In this document: in pieces, positions 44,488 to 53,238 of the stretch | Layout: every line of letters begins with the position of its first letter | Numbering within the stretch: the first letter of the stretch is position 1 | Assembly: GCA_028278325.1 (NCBI GenBank) | Contig: JANQEO010000156.1 | Location: 1 to 64,000, forward strand | Direction of reading: 5' to 3' | DNA from: Candidatus Binatia bacterium | Lineage (GTDB): Bacteria; Desulfobacterota; Binatia; UBA1149; JAJCZL01 | DNA length: 64,000 nt | The notes under the pieces: model-generated | Told to the model about the DNA's origin: nothing | The model's input: the letters and a program-made list of their open reading frames with translations, nothing else | The model's database searches: none | Position numbers and translations under genes: made by a program

Positions 44488-45807
44488 GTGGTGCGCGGGT
44501 TTCCAGTGGAGAGCCTGCAAGAGGCTCCGGACCGGCAGTCCGGCGGACAGGCCCATTCGAAGGATGCGGGCAAGCCGCGGTCGGCGCGGCGGCCGAGGCG
44601 CTATCCCTCGATGCGCATCCTGGTGCACGACTACGCCGGCCATCCCTTCCAGGTTCAGCTCAGCCGGGCGCTCGCCGCGCGCGGCCATGAGGTCCTGCAC
44701 CTCTATTCCGGGTCGATCTCCACGCCCCAGGCCATGCTGGATCCGAGGCCGGACGATCCACCGGAGTTCCAAAGCCGCGCGATCACTCTCGACCGGCAGG
44801 TCGCGAAGTACGACCACCTGAAGCGCTATGCCCAAGAACTGGCCTACGCGAAGCTGCTGGAGACGGCGGCGGCGGCCTACCGGCCCAATGTCGTCATTTG
44901 CTCCAACACGCCGATCGACGTCGTGGCGCGTCTGGCGCGTTTCTGCCGGCGCGCCTCGGTGCCCTGGATCAACTGGCTGCAGGACCTCCACAGCATCGCG
45001 ATCGAGCGTTACTTCGGCCGGAAGGTGCCTCTGCTCGGGCCGCTCGTCAGTTTCCACTATGCCAGGAAAGAGGGCCGCCTGCTCCGTGCCGCCAGGTTCG
45101 TCGTGGCCATATCGGAAGGATTTCTGCCCGCCATCGAGCGGCTTTCGGGCACCCGCGACAACATCGAGCTGATCGAGAACTGGGCACCGCTCGATCAGAT
45201 CTCGCCGCGCCCGCGCGACAACGCCTGGGCCCGGGCGCAGGGCCTCGAGTCCAAATTCTGCTTCCTCTATTCCGGCACGCTCGGCCTCAAGCACAACCCG
45301 GAACGGCTGGCGGAACTGGCCCAACATTTCGCCGGCGACGACGACGTGCGGGTGGTGGTGGTCTCGGAAGGCAAGGGCTCGGACTATCTCTCGGCCGCCA
45401 AGGAGCGGCTCGGACTGGACAATCTGGTGCTGCTGCCGTGGCAGCCGTTCGAAGACCTGCCGAACGTCCTGGGCACCGCCGACGTGCTGCTGGCGCTCCT
45501 GGAGCCCGATGCCAGCGCGCTTTCGGTGCCGTCGAAGGTCATGTCCAACCTAGCCGCGGGGCGGCCGCAGCTCCTGGCCGTGCCCGGCGAGAACCTGGCA
45601 GCCCAAACCGTCGCCAAGGCAGAGGCCGGTCTGGTCGCCGCGCCGGACGACGGTGCCACCTGGCTACGCCACGCCACGTGCCTGAGGAACGATGCCGGCC
45701 TGCGCCGCGAGCTGGGGGAAAACGCCTGGGCCTATGCCGAGAAGACCTTCGATATCGATCGCATCGCCGATCGCTTCGAGGACCTGATGGCCTACAGCCT
45801 GTCCTGA
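44488..45807 (+). CDS. family 4 glycosyltransferase (WbuB-like)
   Basis: This GT-B enzyme has 439 residues from GTG 44488, which has AGGAGA 7 bases upstream. The conserved part starts at Met42 (MRILVHDYAGHPFQVQLSRA), so ATG 44611 is an alternative start and the first 41 residues may be untranslated. The donor domain has FCFLYSGTLGLKHNPERLAE and LLEPDASALSVPSKVMSNLA, as in fucosamine or N-acetyl-sugar transferases of the WbuB type. It opens a rightward group of genes that ends with a sulfotransferase (47182). Confidence 0.88.
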   Translation: MVRGFPVESLQEAPDRQSGGQAHSKDAGKPRSARRPRRYPSMRILVHDYAGHPFQVQLSRALAARGHEVLHLYSGSISTPQAMLDPRPDDPPEFQSRAITLDRQVAKYDHLKRYAQELAYAKLLETAAAAYRPNVVICSNTPIDVVARLARFCRRASVPWINWLQDLHSIAIERYFGRKVPLLGPLVSFHYARKEGRLLRAARFVVAISEGFLPAIERLSGTRDNIELIENWAPLDQISPRPRDNAWARAQGLESKFCFLYSGTLGLKHNPERLAELAQHFAGDDDVRVVVVSEGKGSDYLSAAKERLGLDNLVLLPWQPFEDLPNVLGTADVLLALLEPDASALSVPSKVMSNLAAGRPQLLAVPGENLAAQTVAKAEAGLVAAPDDGATWLRHATCLRNDAGLRRELGENAWAYAEKTFDIDRIADRFEDLMAYSLS

Positions 45808-45997
45808 GGATCGTCAGACACGCTCATGCAGTCCGAAACGTTCAGCTCTTTCGTTGCCTGTGAAGAATCGTTATTGCCGGCCGCCCACGCGGCCGGAAGC
45901 TCTCTCGGCTGGTTGACGGCGTGCCTTTGCCCTTGTTAAGCGAAGCGAACGTCATTTTGGCACCCTATCCTCGCCACATCGGGCCGAACGGACTGCC

Positions 45998-47185
45998 ATG
46001 CGGATATTGATGGTGTGCCCCACCTCACCCTTGCCCGCGCACACGGGAGGCAAGCTGCGCATGTATCACGCAGCGCGCGTCCTTTCGGCCAGCGACGACG
46101 TCACGCTCTGCACGCTATACGGCACGGAGCGCGAGCGGGACTCGCTCGAGGCCTGGTCGGCGGACCGCCGGGTCGAGCTCGTCGCGGTGCGGCAAAGCGG
46201 AAGCCGCATCGGCGCGCTGGCGAGAGGCCTTCTCACCGACTCGCCGCTCCATGTGGCACGGTTTCGGAATTCCGAGTTGCGCCGGCGCATCGGCGGATTG
46301 CTTGCGACGGGCCGTTTCGACATGGTCTGGTGTCATTTCCTTTACGCCGCGTCGAATATCCCAATGTCGCCCACCCCGATGGTGCTGGACCAGCACAACT
46401 TGGACGAATTCATCTGGTCGGGCGTTGCCAAACGGGCGACGTCGCTGCCGGCGCGCCTTGTGGGGCGATGGAACACCTGGGCCTGGCGGCGCTATCAGCC
46501 GAGCGGCCTCGGCCGGTTCCGTTGGATCCTCTCCGTCGCCGCCGAAGAAGAAGCCGCCACCAGGTCACTGGTGGGCAACGACACCAAGGTGCTGCTTGCA
46601 CCGAACGGCGTGCCCGAGGCAGAGCCGGTGACGCCGGAAGCCGTCTCGGCGGGAGCGCCGACGATCGTATTCTGCGCATCGTTCCACGTCTTCATGAACG
46701 AGCAGGCCGCGGAATGGTTCGCCCGGGACATATTTCCGAGGATTCGAGCAGAAGTGGGCAACGCGGAGCTCCTCCTGGTCGGCGGCCGACCGGGCTCCCG
46801 CGTGCGGGATCTCGCGAGGGCAGAAGGCATTACGGTGACCGGCTGGGTCGAAGACCTGCGCTCGTACTACGCCCGTGCGACGGTCGCCATCGTACCGGCG
46901 ACGTTCGGTGGCGGCACCAAACTCAAAACGCTGGAGGCGATGAACCTCGGCGTCCCGGTGGTCGCCACATCGGTTGGCGCCCAGGGTCTCGATGTGGCGC
47001 ACGGCGAGGAGCTGCTCATTGCCGACGACGCGGAGGCGTTCGCCCGCCATGTCGTGGCCCTGCTGCAGTCGCCCGAGCGTCGCGCGGCCCTTGCCGCAGC
47101 CGCGCGGAAGCGCGTGCGCGAGCGCTATGTTTGGGATCGAATCTACGCGGAAGCGCGAGAGGCCGTGGCGGGAGCGATCGCGTGA
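45998..47185 (+). CDS. family 4 glycosyltransferase
   Basis: The 395-residue GT-B enzyme starts MRILMVCPTSPLPAHTGGKL. It has VLDQHNLDEFIW in the acceptor domain and VPATFGGGTKLKTLEAMNLG in the donor domain (the GGG-K-x-E motif of sugar transferases such as those of PEP-CTERM/EPS clusters). Its stop overlaps the sulfotransferase start by four bases (GTGA), so the two are coupled, and the sugar it adds may be the one that is sulfated. Confidence 0.9.
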   Translation: MRILMVCPTSPLPAHTGGKLRMYHAARVLSASDDVTLCTLYGTERERDSLEAWSADRRVELVAVRQSGSRIGALARGLLTDSPLHVARFRNSELRRRIGGLLATGRFDMVWCHFLYAASNIPMSPTPMVLDQHNLDEFIWSGVAKRATSLPARLVGRWNTWAWRRYQPSGLGRFRWILSVAAEEEAATRSLVGNDTKVLLAPNGVPEAEPVTPEAVSAGAPTIVFCASFHVFMNEQAAEWFARDIFPRIRAEVGNAELLLVGGRPGSRVRDLARAEGITVTGWVEDLRSYYARATVAIVPATFGGGTKLKTLEAMNLGVPVVATSVGAQGLDVAHGEELLIADDAEAFARHVVALLQSPERRAALAAAARKRVRERYVWDRIYAEAREAVAGAIA

Positions 47186-48045
47186 AGGCGACGTGGAACC
47201 AGGTGCGACGAGCCTCGCCGTTGGTGCGCAAGGGAGTAGCGCTCTTCAAGCAAGTGCCGCGATTTTCATCTCGCATGCTGGGGCGGCGGCAGGGCACGCC
47301 GCCGGTGATCGCCAATTCGTTCCCCAAGAGCGGCACCCATCTCCTGGTGCAGGTGCTCGAGGCGCTTCCAGGCGTGGTGGACTACGAATCCTTCATCGCC
47401 AGCATCCCGCCCATCCGGTTCGCCGAGCGCTCCGACGGGGTCATCCACCGCCGGATCGGGTTGATCGCGCCCGGCGAGCTGGTGTCGGCGCACCTGCACT
47501 TTCGGCCGTCGTTTGCCGATCGGCTCTCCGGACTAGGGTGCGTGCACTTCCTGATCTACCGCGACTTGCGGGACGTGGCGATCTCGGAAGCCCACTATCT
47601 CACGCGCATGAACCGCTGGCACCGCGCGCACAAGTACTTCAGCAGCCTGCCTGACGACGACGCGCGGATCCTGACCGCGCTGCGAGGAATCCCGCCGGGC
47701 GAGGCGGACTACCACTATCCGAACATCGCGGAGCGCTTCGCGCCCTTCGAAGCGTGGCTGGAGCGACCGGAGGTGTGCGGCATACGGTTCGAGGACCTGG
47801 CCGGATCCAATCAGCAGGAGACACTCCGCAAGATCGCCGAATTCTACGGCGCGCGGGTGGTTGAAAATGGCCTCGATATCGAGGCACTCGCGAGGCGCAT
47901 GGCGGCGAACATAGATCCGGCGCGGTCGCGCACCTTCCGTTCGGGCAAGATCGGAGCCTGGCGGTCGACCTTCGGCGACGAACATCGGGCGGCGGCACAG
48001 GAGGTCGCCGGAGACCTTCTGACGCGACTGGGCTACGGGCCGTGA
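47182..48045 (+). CDS. sulfotransferase (PAPS-dependent), coupled to a GT4 gene
   Basis: The 287-residue protein has the 5'-phosphosulfate loop NSFPKSGTHLL (about 45-55), the 3'-phosphate-binding region IYRDLRDVAISEAHY and the late motif FRSGKIGAWRSTF (RKGxxGDW-like). These bind PAPS. The GTG start overlaps the glycosyltransferase stop (GTGA). Its likely job is sulfation of a hydroxyl of a lipid-linked or polymeric sugar in the cytoplasm. It is one of four sulfotransferases within 10 kb. Confidence 0.9.
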   Translation: MKATWNQVRRASPLVRKGVALFKQVPRFSSRMLGRRQGTPPVIANSFPKSGTHLLVQVLEALPGVVDYESFIASIPPIRFAERSDGVIHRRIGLIAPGELVSAHLHFRPSFADRLSGLGCVHFLIYRDLRDVAISEAHYLTRMNRWHRAHKYFSSLPDDDARILTALRGIPPGEADYHYPNIAERFAPFEAWLERPEVCGIRFEDLAGSNQQETLRKIAEFYGARVVENGLDIEALARRMAANIDPARSRTFRSGKIGAWRSTFGDEHRAAAQEVAGDLLTRLGYGP

Positions 48046-48075
48046 ACGACGGTTACGGCACCTCACGTCGCCGAG

Positions 48076-49329
48076 CTATGACCGGCGCCGCGGGGCCATG
48101 CCCTCGATCAATGCGGCGGCGAAGTCGGCATCGCCATGTCCGTCAATGTAGCGGGCCTGGCCATCCGGGCAGGCCAGGTCCCGGCCGCCGGCGCGAACCG
48201 CCGTCGTAATGGCCCCGGCCAGACTCTCGGGTGACTGGGTGTCGACCGCCAAGCCCAGATGGAAGTCCCGCGCCTCCCGCCCGACCAGACCATAATCCTG
48301 GGTGATGACGGGCTTGCCCGCCGCGGCGGCCCAATAGAGCACGCCGCTCGATCCCACGTGGCGCTGGTAGGGCGCGAATATGACATCGGCGTCCCGCACC
48401 ATGGCCACGATCTCGTCGTCACCCAGATAGCGGTCGTCGACGTCGATCTCGGCCGAGGTTCCGCCCGCCTGAAGCTGCTTCAGGCTGGCGTAGAAGATCT
48501 CGCGAATGGCGGGGTCCACCCCGCCGGCAAAGCGGACACGGCAGCGGGCCGCGACCTCGTCGGACAGGCGGGAGAGCGCCGCCAAGACGGCCAGAACGCC
48601 CTTCCGCCTGGAGAGCGCGCCGAACAGCAAGAACGAAACGCGCGCCGCAGCTCCGTCGGATGCCGGGGCCGCAGGGTCATCGACCTTCTTGGGTGCCGGA
48701 TCGGGAACAAAGATGACCTTGGCTCCGTCTTCGAAGCGGCCCGCCGCAAACTCACCGAAATAGCGGTCGAACGCGAAGGCCGCCGTGAGCCGCGGGTTTG
48801 ACAGCACTCGTCGATATAGCCAACTCTTCAAACGATTGCGCCTTCGCTCAGCGGAGCTCTCGGTCTCTTTGTTGAGGCTGGAGTAGTGGACGGAGGGTCG
48901 GAACAAAAGCCCCGACACCGTCGGCCGGCCGCGGCTTCGGAAGGGGAGCGCCGCCCCGAGCAAGGAATGGTCGAAGTAGTGAAGATGAACATGCGAAACC
49001 TGGAGACGACGCGCGAGCCTCTGGGCGTAGCCCCATTCGCGGAGCCCGCGGACGACGTCGTAGACCCCGCGAAACAGGGAACTCTTGGCTCGAAGTTCAG
49101 GCAAGCCGCCGGCCGGCAAGACCTTGAGAGCGCAGCGCGTGACCTCCGGGTCTTCCAGAGCCTTATGCGCCTCCGCCGGCAGCAGGGCCACCAGGTTTGG
49201 CCTGAGCGCGAACACCACCTCGAGATCCGGCCGCTCGGCCAAGAGGTAACTCACCAAATGACTGATGTGAAAGGCCTGGTGCCCTCCCCCTTGCCATTCG
49301 ACGATCAGAAGGCGATGCGGGTTCGTCAA
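48076..49329 (-). CDS. GT-B family glycosyltransferase (GT1/GT4-like)
   Basis: The protein (417 residues from TTG 49329) starts MTNPHRLLIVEWQGGGHQAF. The donor domain has VSFLLFGALSRRKGVLAVLA, FAPYQRHVGSSGVLYWAAAA and GKPVITQDYGLVG, the usual GT-B nucleotide-sugar site. The start is uncertain; another TTG lies 72 bases upstream (49401), but the intervening residues are not family-like, and GGTGG precedes TTG 49329. It is convergent with the sulfotransferase at 47182. Confidence 0.8.
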   Translation of the reverse strand: MTNPHRLLIVEWQGGGHQAFHISHLVSYLLAERPDLEVVFALRPNLVALLPAEAHKALEDPEVTRCALKVLPAGGLPELRAKSSLFRGVYDVVRGLREWGYAQRLARRLQVSHVHLHYFDHSLLGAALPFRSRGRPTVSGLLFRPSVHYSSLNKETESSAERRRNRLKSWLYRRVLSNPRLTAAFAFDRYFGEFAAGRFEDGAKVIFVPDPAPKKVDDPAAPASDGAAARVSFLLFGALSRRKGVLAVLAALSRLSDEVAARCRVRFAGGVDPAIREIFYASLKQLQAGGTSAEIDVDDRYLGDDEIVAMVRDADVIFAPYQRHVGSSGVLYWAAAAGKPVITQDYGLVGREARDFHLGLAVDTQSPESLAGAITTAVRAGGRDLACPDGQARYIDGHGDADFAAALIEGMAPRRRS

Positions 49330-49489
49330 GCGACCACCGTCCACTTTGCCTTCGAGCGCTCTTGAGCCACTTGCAAGTCCCCGTCCAGAGACACGTCGCA
49401 AATCCCCGGCGACGCGTCAACGGTGGGATCGCAAGCCATGGCTAGATTGAGAAATCGAGGATGGACGTCCTCGCCTGATACCCGCGCGC

Positions 49490-50179
49490 CTAGGAACCCA
49501 CTCTTTCCATGACTCGCTGCCAGATGGCGACCGCCTCGCGATGGTAGCGGCTTTGTCGGATCTCTTGCTGTATCTTGGCCTTCGCCTCCTCGCGCTCGGC
49601 CAATGGCAAGGGTGCCCTTCCTGGAATACCGTTCGCTTCCTGCCACTCATTTATCCTCTTTAGGCTTTTCTTCTTTAAGTCCTCGATGTTGCCGCAGGCC
49701 AGATTCAAGCCCGTCTCTCGATCGAGCCGCTTCAAGAGTCCCGCCGTGTCCTGAGTTACCTCCTCGAAAGTCACGACGACAAGGCGGTCGATATGTCTCA
49801 ATGCGAACTCGTAGAAATCGATATACTCACGAAGCGCCTCTTCGACGTTACCTCCGAACCTGGCGAGCCGCGAGGAGATCGCGCTTTCCGGATGGCGGAT
49901 CAGGCAAACCGCCGGAATACCGTAGTCAAGCGCAAGTTGCAGGTTGGCAACCGAATGGCAGTGATGAGCGATCCGGATGGATTGGTTCGATTGCCGCAAA
50001 ATAGAAAGGCTGAAGGAGTTGCCGCTCGATGGATAGCCTTCGATGCAGATGTCCGTCGACTTGTCGCAGAGCAGATGCCTGGCGCGCGGATCTCTCAGCT
50101 GCTTGGCTAGGCGATAGAGCCAAGGCGTGCGCTTGATATAAAGACGAGTTCGCAAAGGAAGATAAGAGGTTTCGGCCAT
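49490..50179 (-). CDS. sulfotransferase-like protein
   Basis: The 229-residue protein has a P-loop-like 5'-phosphosulfate-binding motif IEGYPSSGNSFSLSIL (about 46-61) and a 3'-phosphate-binding region CLIRHPESAISSRLA with Arg and Ser. The C-terminal region is charged and helical. It is shorter than most sulfotransferases (250-300 residues) and lacks the late RKGxxG motif, so activity is less certain than for the neighbours. ATG 50179 fits family N-termini. It lies upstream of the GT-B gene on the same strand. Confidence 0.75.
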   Translation of the reverse strand: MAETSYLPLRTRLYIKRTPWLYRLAKQLRDPRARHLLCDKSTDICIEGYPSSGNSFSLSILRQSNQSIRIAHHCHSVANLQLALDYGIPAVCLIRHPESAISSRLARFGGNVEEALREYIDFYEFALRHIDRLVVVTFEEVTQDTAGLLKRLDRETGLNLACGNIEDLKKKSLKRINEWQEANGIPGRAPLPLAEREEAKAKIQQEIRQSRYHREAVAIWQRVMERVGS

Positions 50180-50305
50180 TGCTGGGGTCCGTTCTGCGCC
50201 GATCGCGTTATGAATTATACAGCATGCCAAGATCGAAGGAATACAACCTACCCATGCTGGCCACCCTTCTCAGGGACTGACTTTCCAATCGAGTTGCAAC
50301 GACTT

Positions 50306-51640
50306 TCAAAGGCTTGATACGGGATTACGCCCGCCTCCCGGCAGGTTGGACATCGGAAAAGCCTGTCCCCCGCGCGCCGGCGCAAGATCCAACTGATCGG
50401 CGCCCCTCTGGCGAGCGCAAACGATGGCGCACAGCATGAACATGAAGAACCATATCCGGAAGGAGTTCGGATTTCCCATGGCCTGCATGAAGCCAACCAT
50501 GGTCATCGTTATCATGAAGAATTCATCCCGACCAAAGATGACGATCATGCGCCACAGCAAGAAGATAAAAACCGGAAAGCCGGCCAGCCCGAACTGAATG
50601 ACGCTCGTGAACAAGAAGTTGTGACCGATCCCCCTAATCTGCACATCGTGCGCGGCGCTGCTCAGACCCAGGGCCGCCTCTCTTGTGTAATCGAGTCCGA
50701 TCTCCTTCGCTCCAAAGCCAAGCCCCAAGACCGGATGGTCGCGGATGACCTCCGCCATGACCACATAGGGAGCTAAGAAACGCACGATAAAGCTTGTGTC
50801 CTTGCCGGCCGAGATCCTCTCGAGGCGTGGCACCAGGATGGTTTCCGCGGAAAGGAGCACCAGAGGCAGCAACACCGCCAAGACGCCAAACAGCAGCAGG
50901 ATCTTTCGCTGGTTGCTCATCTCCGTCGTGATGAAGAGGTTCGCAAAGGCAATAATCGGAGCAATGAGAACGATGGGGCTGCGGATCAGGAACATTCCGA
51001 CCACGACAAATCCGAAGAACCAAATGTACTTGTGCCGGTGCCGGGTGATCAGGAGCCAACCGACCGTAAACAACGCGAAGTACTTCGCGAGGTGGGAGGG
51101 TTCGCTGGTGAAGAGCTTGGGGCGAACAGCGCCGTAGAGGTATAGGTCCCGAACGTCACCCTCGTAGAGGTTGGCGGCGAAGATGGTGTGCCTGACGGTA
51201 TCGGAGAAGGCCTTGAACGGAGGCACGAAGACTTCTAGGGCCACGCCAATCAGTATGGCCCAGATCAGGATCTTCAGGAGCTTTTCGAGCTCCGCTCGGC
51301 CCCATTGGGTCAGCTCCAAGTAGGCCGAGTACCCGATGACAATTCCATAAATGAATACCACCCAAGACGCCAAGTGACCGGTCAGATGGTGATGGAGGGA
51401 CACTTCCGGCCAAGTGTAGGCTCGCAGAGTCAGGGAAACCAGAGCCATGGCGGCGATGGCAATGATCCAAACCAGATGCTTTATGCGCATCTTGTTCATA
51501 TTCAGCAGCAAGAGGGCGATGGCGGCCATGCCGCCGATGCCGGCGGGAGCTTTTAGGCCCCCCTCCTTGGGTATGGAATTGGCGATGTAGACGCCGAGAA
51601 TCAGCAGCCAGGTAAGATAATATCTAGCGGTGGCAAGCAT
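50306..51640 (-). CDS. O-antigen ligase/Wzy polymerase-like membrane protein
   Basis: The 444-residue protein has 11-12 hydrophobic spans and a large periplasmic loop before the last helices. The loop has RDHPVLGLGFGAKEIGLDYT and RGIGHNFLFTSVIQFGLAG, the typical Wzy/WaaL pattern (G-x-G-x and G-H-N). It would polymerise lipid-linked repeat units. It is divergent from the sulfotransferase at 51981. Its sequence is unlike that of the Wzy-like protein at 25237 outside these motifs, which suggests two acceptors or two polymers. Confidence 0.87.
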   Translation of the reverse strand: MLATARYYLTWLLILGVYIANSIPKEGGLKAPAGIGGMAAIALLLLNMNKMRIKHLVWIIAIAAMALVSLTLRAYTWPEVSLHHHLTGHLASWVVFIYGIVIGYSAYLELTQWGRAELEKLLKILIWAILIGVALEVFVPPFKAFSDTVRHTIFAANLYEGDVRDLYLYGAVRPKLFTSEPSHLAKYFALFTVGWLLITRHRHKYIWFFGFVVVGMFLIRSPIVLIAPIIAFANLFITTEMSNQRKILLLFGVLAVLLPLVLLSAETILVPRLERISAGKDTSFIVRFLAPYVVMAEVIRDHPVLGLGFGAKEIGLDYTREAALGLSSAAHDVQIRGIGHNFLFTSVIQFGLAGFPVFIFLLWRMIVIFGRDEFFMITMTMVGFMQAMGNPNSFRIWFFMFMLCAIVCARQRGADQLDLAPARGGQAFPMSNLPGGGRNPVSSL

Positions 51641-51980
51641 CGTTATTTTCGCAATGAATGAGCTCGTATATACTGACCAAATTGAAAATATAAATAGATC
51701 ACGACAGATTTGAATTCGTTGGAGAATAAAGCATTGGAGCTTCTATGTAACCCTCAAGCGCGGGGCTTCGGGGAAAAACATTACGATGGGCGCAGCGCAA
51801 GGCAGGCCGGGATTTGCAGGCCTAATTTGAGGCCGCATCGCGCCCTTGGCCTCGGTAGATGCCACCAGGTTTCCGGACCAATTTGACCCGGCAAAGCGCG
51901 TTGGATGACGCACCACGCTTCATCGGCCCTTCATTGTCGAAGGTTGCTGCAACGTGGCGCCATAGGTGCGAAACGGCCTC
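51641..51980. other. 340-bp divergent spacer
   Basis: No gene is supported. The first 100 bases are AT-rich and probably carry the promoter of the leftward Wzy-like gene. The rest is GC-rich with no recognisable signal; the sulfotransferase start has no strong ribosome-binding site. Confidence 0.35.
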
Positions 51981-52919
51981 ATGAGCATCTCCAAGAAGCA
52001 ACCTCCGATTCTGGTGACTGGAGCCCACAGGAGCGGCACGACGTTCGTCGGCAAGATGCTCAGCATCAGGAGCGACATCGGATACGTCCACGAGCCGTTC
52101 AACGGGGAGCACGGCTTGGAGGGTTTCGACCGCTACTTCCTCTATCTCAGAGAAGGCCTGCCGTGCGAGCCCGCCTATGCCGCCTCGATCGCGAACTTGC
52201 TGGCCGGGCAAGCGGTCTACAAGCTCGCCCCGCCGCGCACCGGGGCGCCGCTCAGAACCATTCTTCGCCCAACTCTACGGAGCAAGGAGAACCTCCAGTA
52301 CATGCTGAGCACCAAGGACCCTCGGGTGAGACGGTTGCTCATCAAGGACCCCATCGCCTGTCTATCGAGTGAGTACCTGCACCGGAAATTCGCCATGGAC
52401 GTGGTCATCATCGTCCGCCATCCGGCTGCATTCGTATCTAGCCTCAGGCGCATGGACTGGCGGATCACTTTCTCGGAATTCCTCTCCCAGCCGGCTCTGA
52501 TGGACGATCACATGGCGGCGATCCTGTCCGGCCACGATCTGGACTCGCTCTCGGAGGTGGAGAAAGCGGCCCTGATGTGGACCTGTCTTTACTCGGCAAT
52601 GACAACCTTCGCCCGCCGAAACCCTCGGATGATCACGGTTCGCCACGAGGATCTTTCCTACGACCCTATCGCGGAATTCCAGCGGGTCTATGAGGGCCTC
52701 GGCATCGATTTCTCCAGTGCCTGCAGACGAAAGATCGAGGCCTTCACCAAGGCCACCAACCCGGTCGCCCCCGTCGAGGGGGACGTTCATACGCTCCGCC
52801 GGGACAGCCGCGCGAACGTGCACCGCTGGAAGGAGATTCTCGAAGAGGCGGAAATCGAAAGAATTCGGTCTTTGACAGGCGATGTAAGCGGCGCGTATTA
52901 TCAAGACTCTGATTGGTAA
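51981..52919 (+). CDS. sulfotransferase family protein
   Basis: The 312-residue protein has the PAPS-binding loop LVTGAHRSGTTFVGKML (11-27), the 3'-phosphate region VVIIVRHPAAFVSSLRRMDW, and a C-terminal HRWKEILEEAEIERIRSLTG of the type seen in EPS and heparan-type sulfotransferases. ATG 51981 is preferred; GTG 51966 would add five residues. It is a monocistronic rightward gene. It adds to the case for a sulfated polymer. Confidence 0.88.
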   Translation: MSISKKQPPILVTGAHRSGTTFVGKMLSIRSDIGYVHEPFNGEHGLEGFDRYFLYLREGLPCEPAYAASIANLLAGQAVYKLAPPRTGAPLRTILRPTLRSKENLQYMLSTKDPRVRRLLIKDPIACLSSEYLHRKFAMDVVIIVRHPAAFVSSLRRMDWRITFSEFLSQPALMDDHMAAILSGHDLDSLSEVEKAALMWTCLYSAMTTFARRNPRMITVRHEDLSYDPIAEFQRVYEGLGIDFSSACRRKIEAFTKATNPVAPVEGDVHTLRRDSRANVHRWKEILEEAEIERIRSLTGDVSGAYYQDSDW

Positions 52920-53238
52920 ATATCTATTTTTACATGATATTTTATTGTGGAACTCACTATTTTGACCTTGGATCTCGACATGCTGTCTTTCTCGCGAACT
53001 GGACCCGCGCCGATTTGTCGGCATGGTCCGTTGGCATCCTCTACACCCCTGGAAAATGGGTTCGGATGAGTTAGCCCGCCCGCCGGCCCCCGGAAGAATG
53101 TGGCCGGCGAACGGGAACGCGACATTGGAGTCTCGCCGGGCGCGCTCCAGCGGCGGTTGAACGACCGTCGGCCCCTCCCCGAATGACCCTAGGGCGGGGC
53201 CGATCCGATCCAGGAAGAAAGGCGATCCGAACGAGATC
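52920..53238. other. 319-bp spacer before the flippase gene
   Basis: No gene is supported. An AT-rich start (52915-52960) may end the previous transcript or hold a promoter. CCGATCCGATCC is a short direct repeat just before the flippase gene. Confidence 0.3.

Noticed and set aside
46015..48045. A 676-codon plus-strand open frame
   Set aside because: Its 3' part is the sulfotransferase, whose real start is GTG 47182. The 5' part is the GT4 gene read out of frame.
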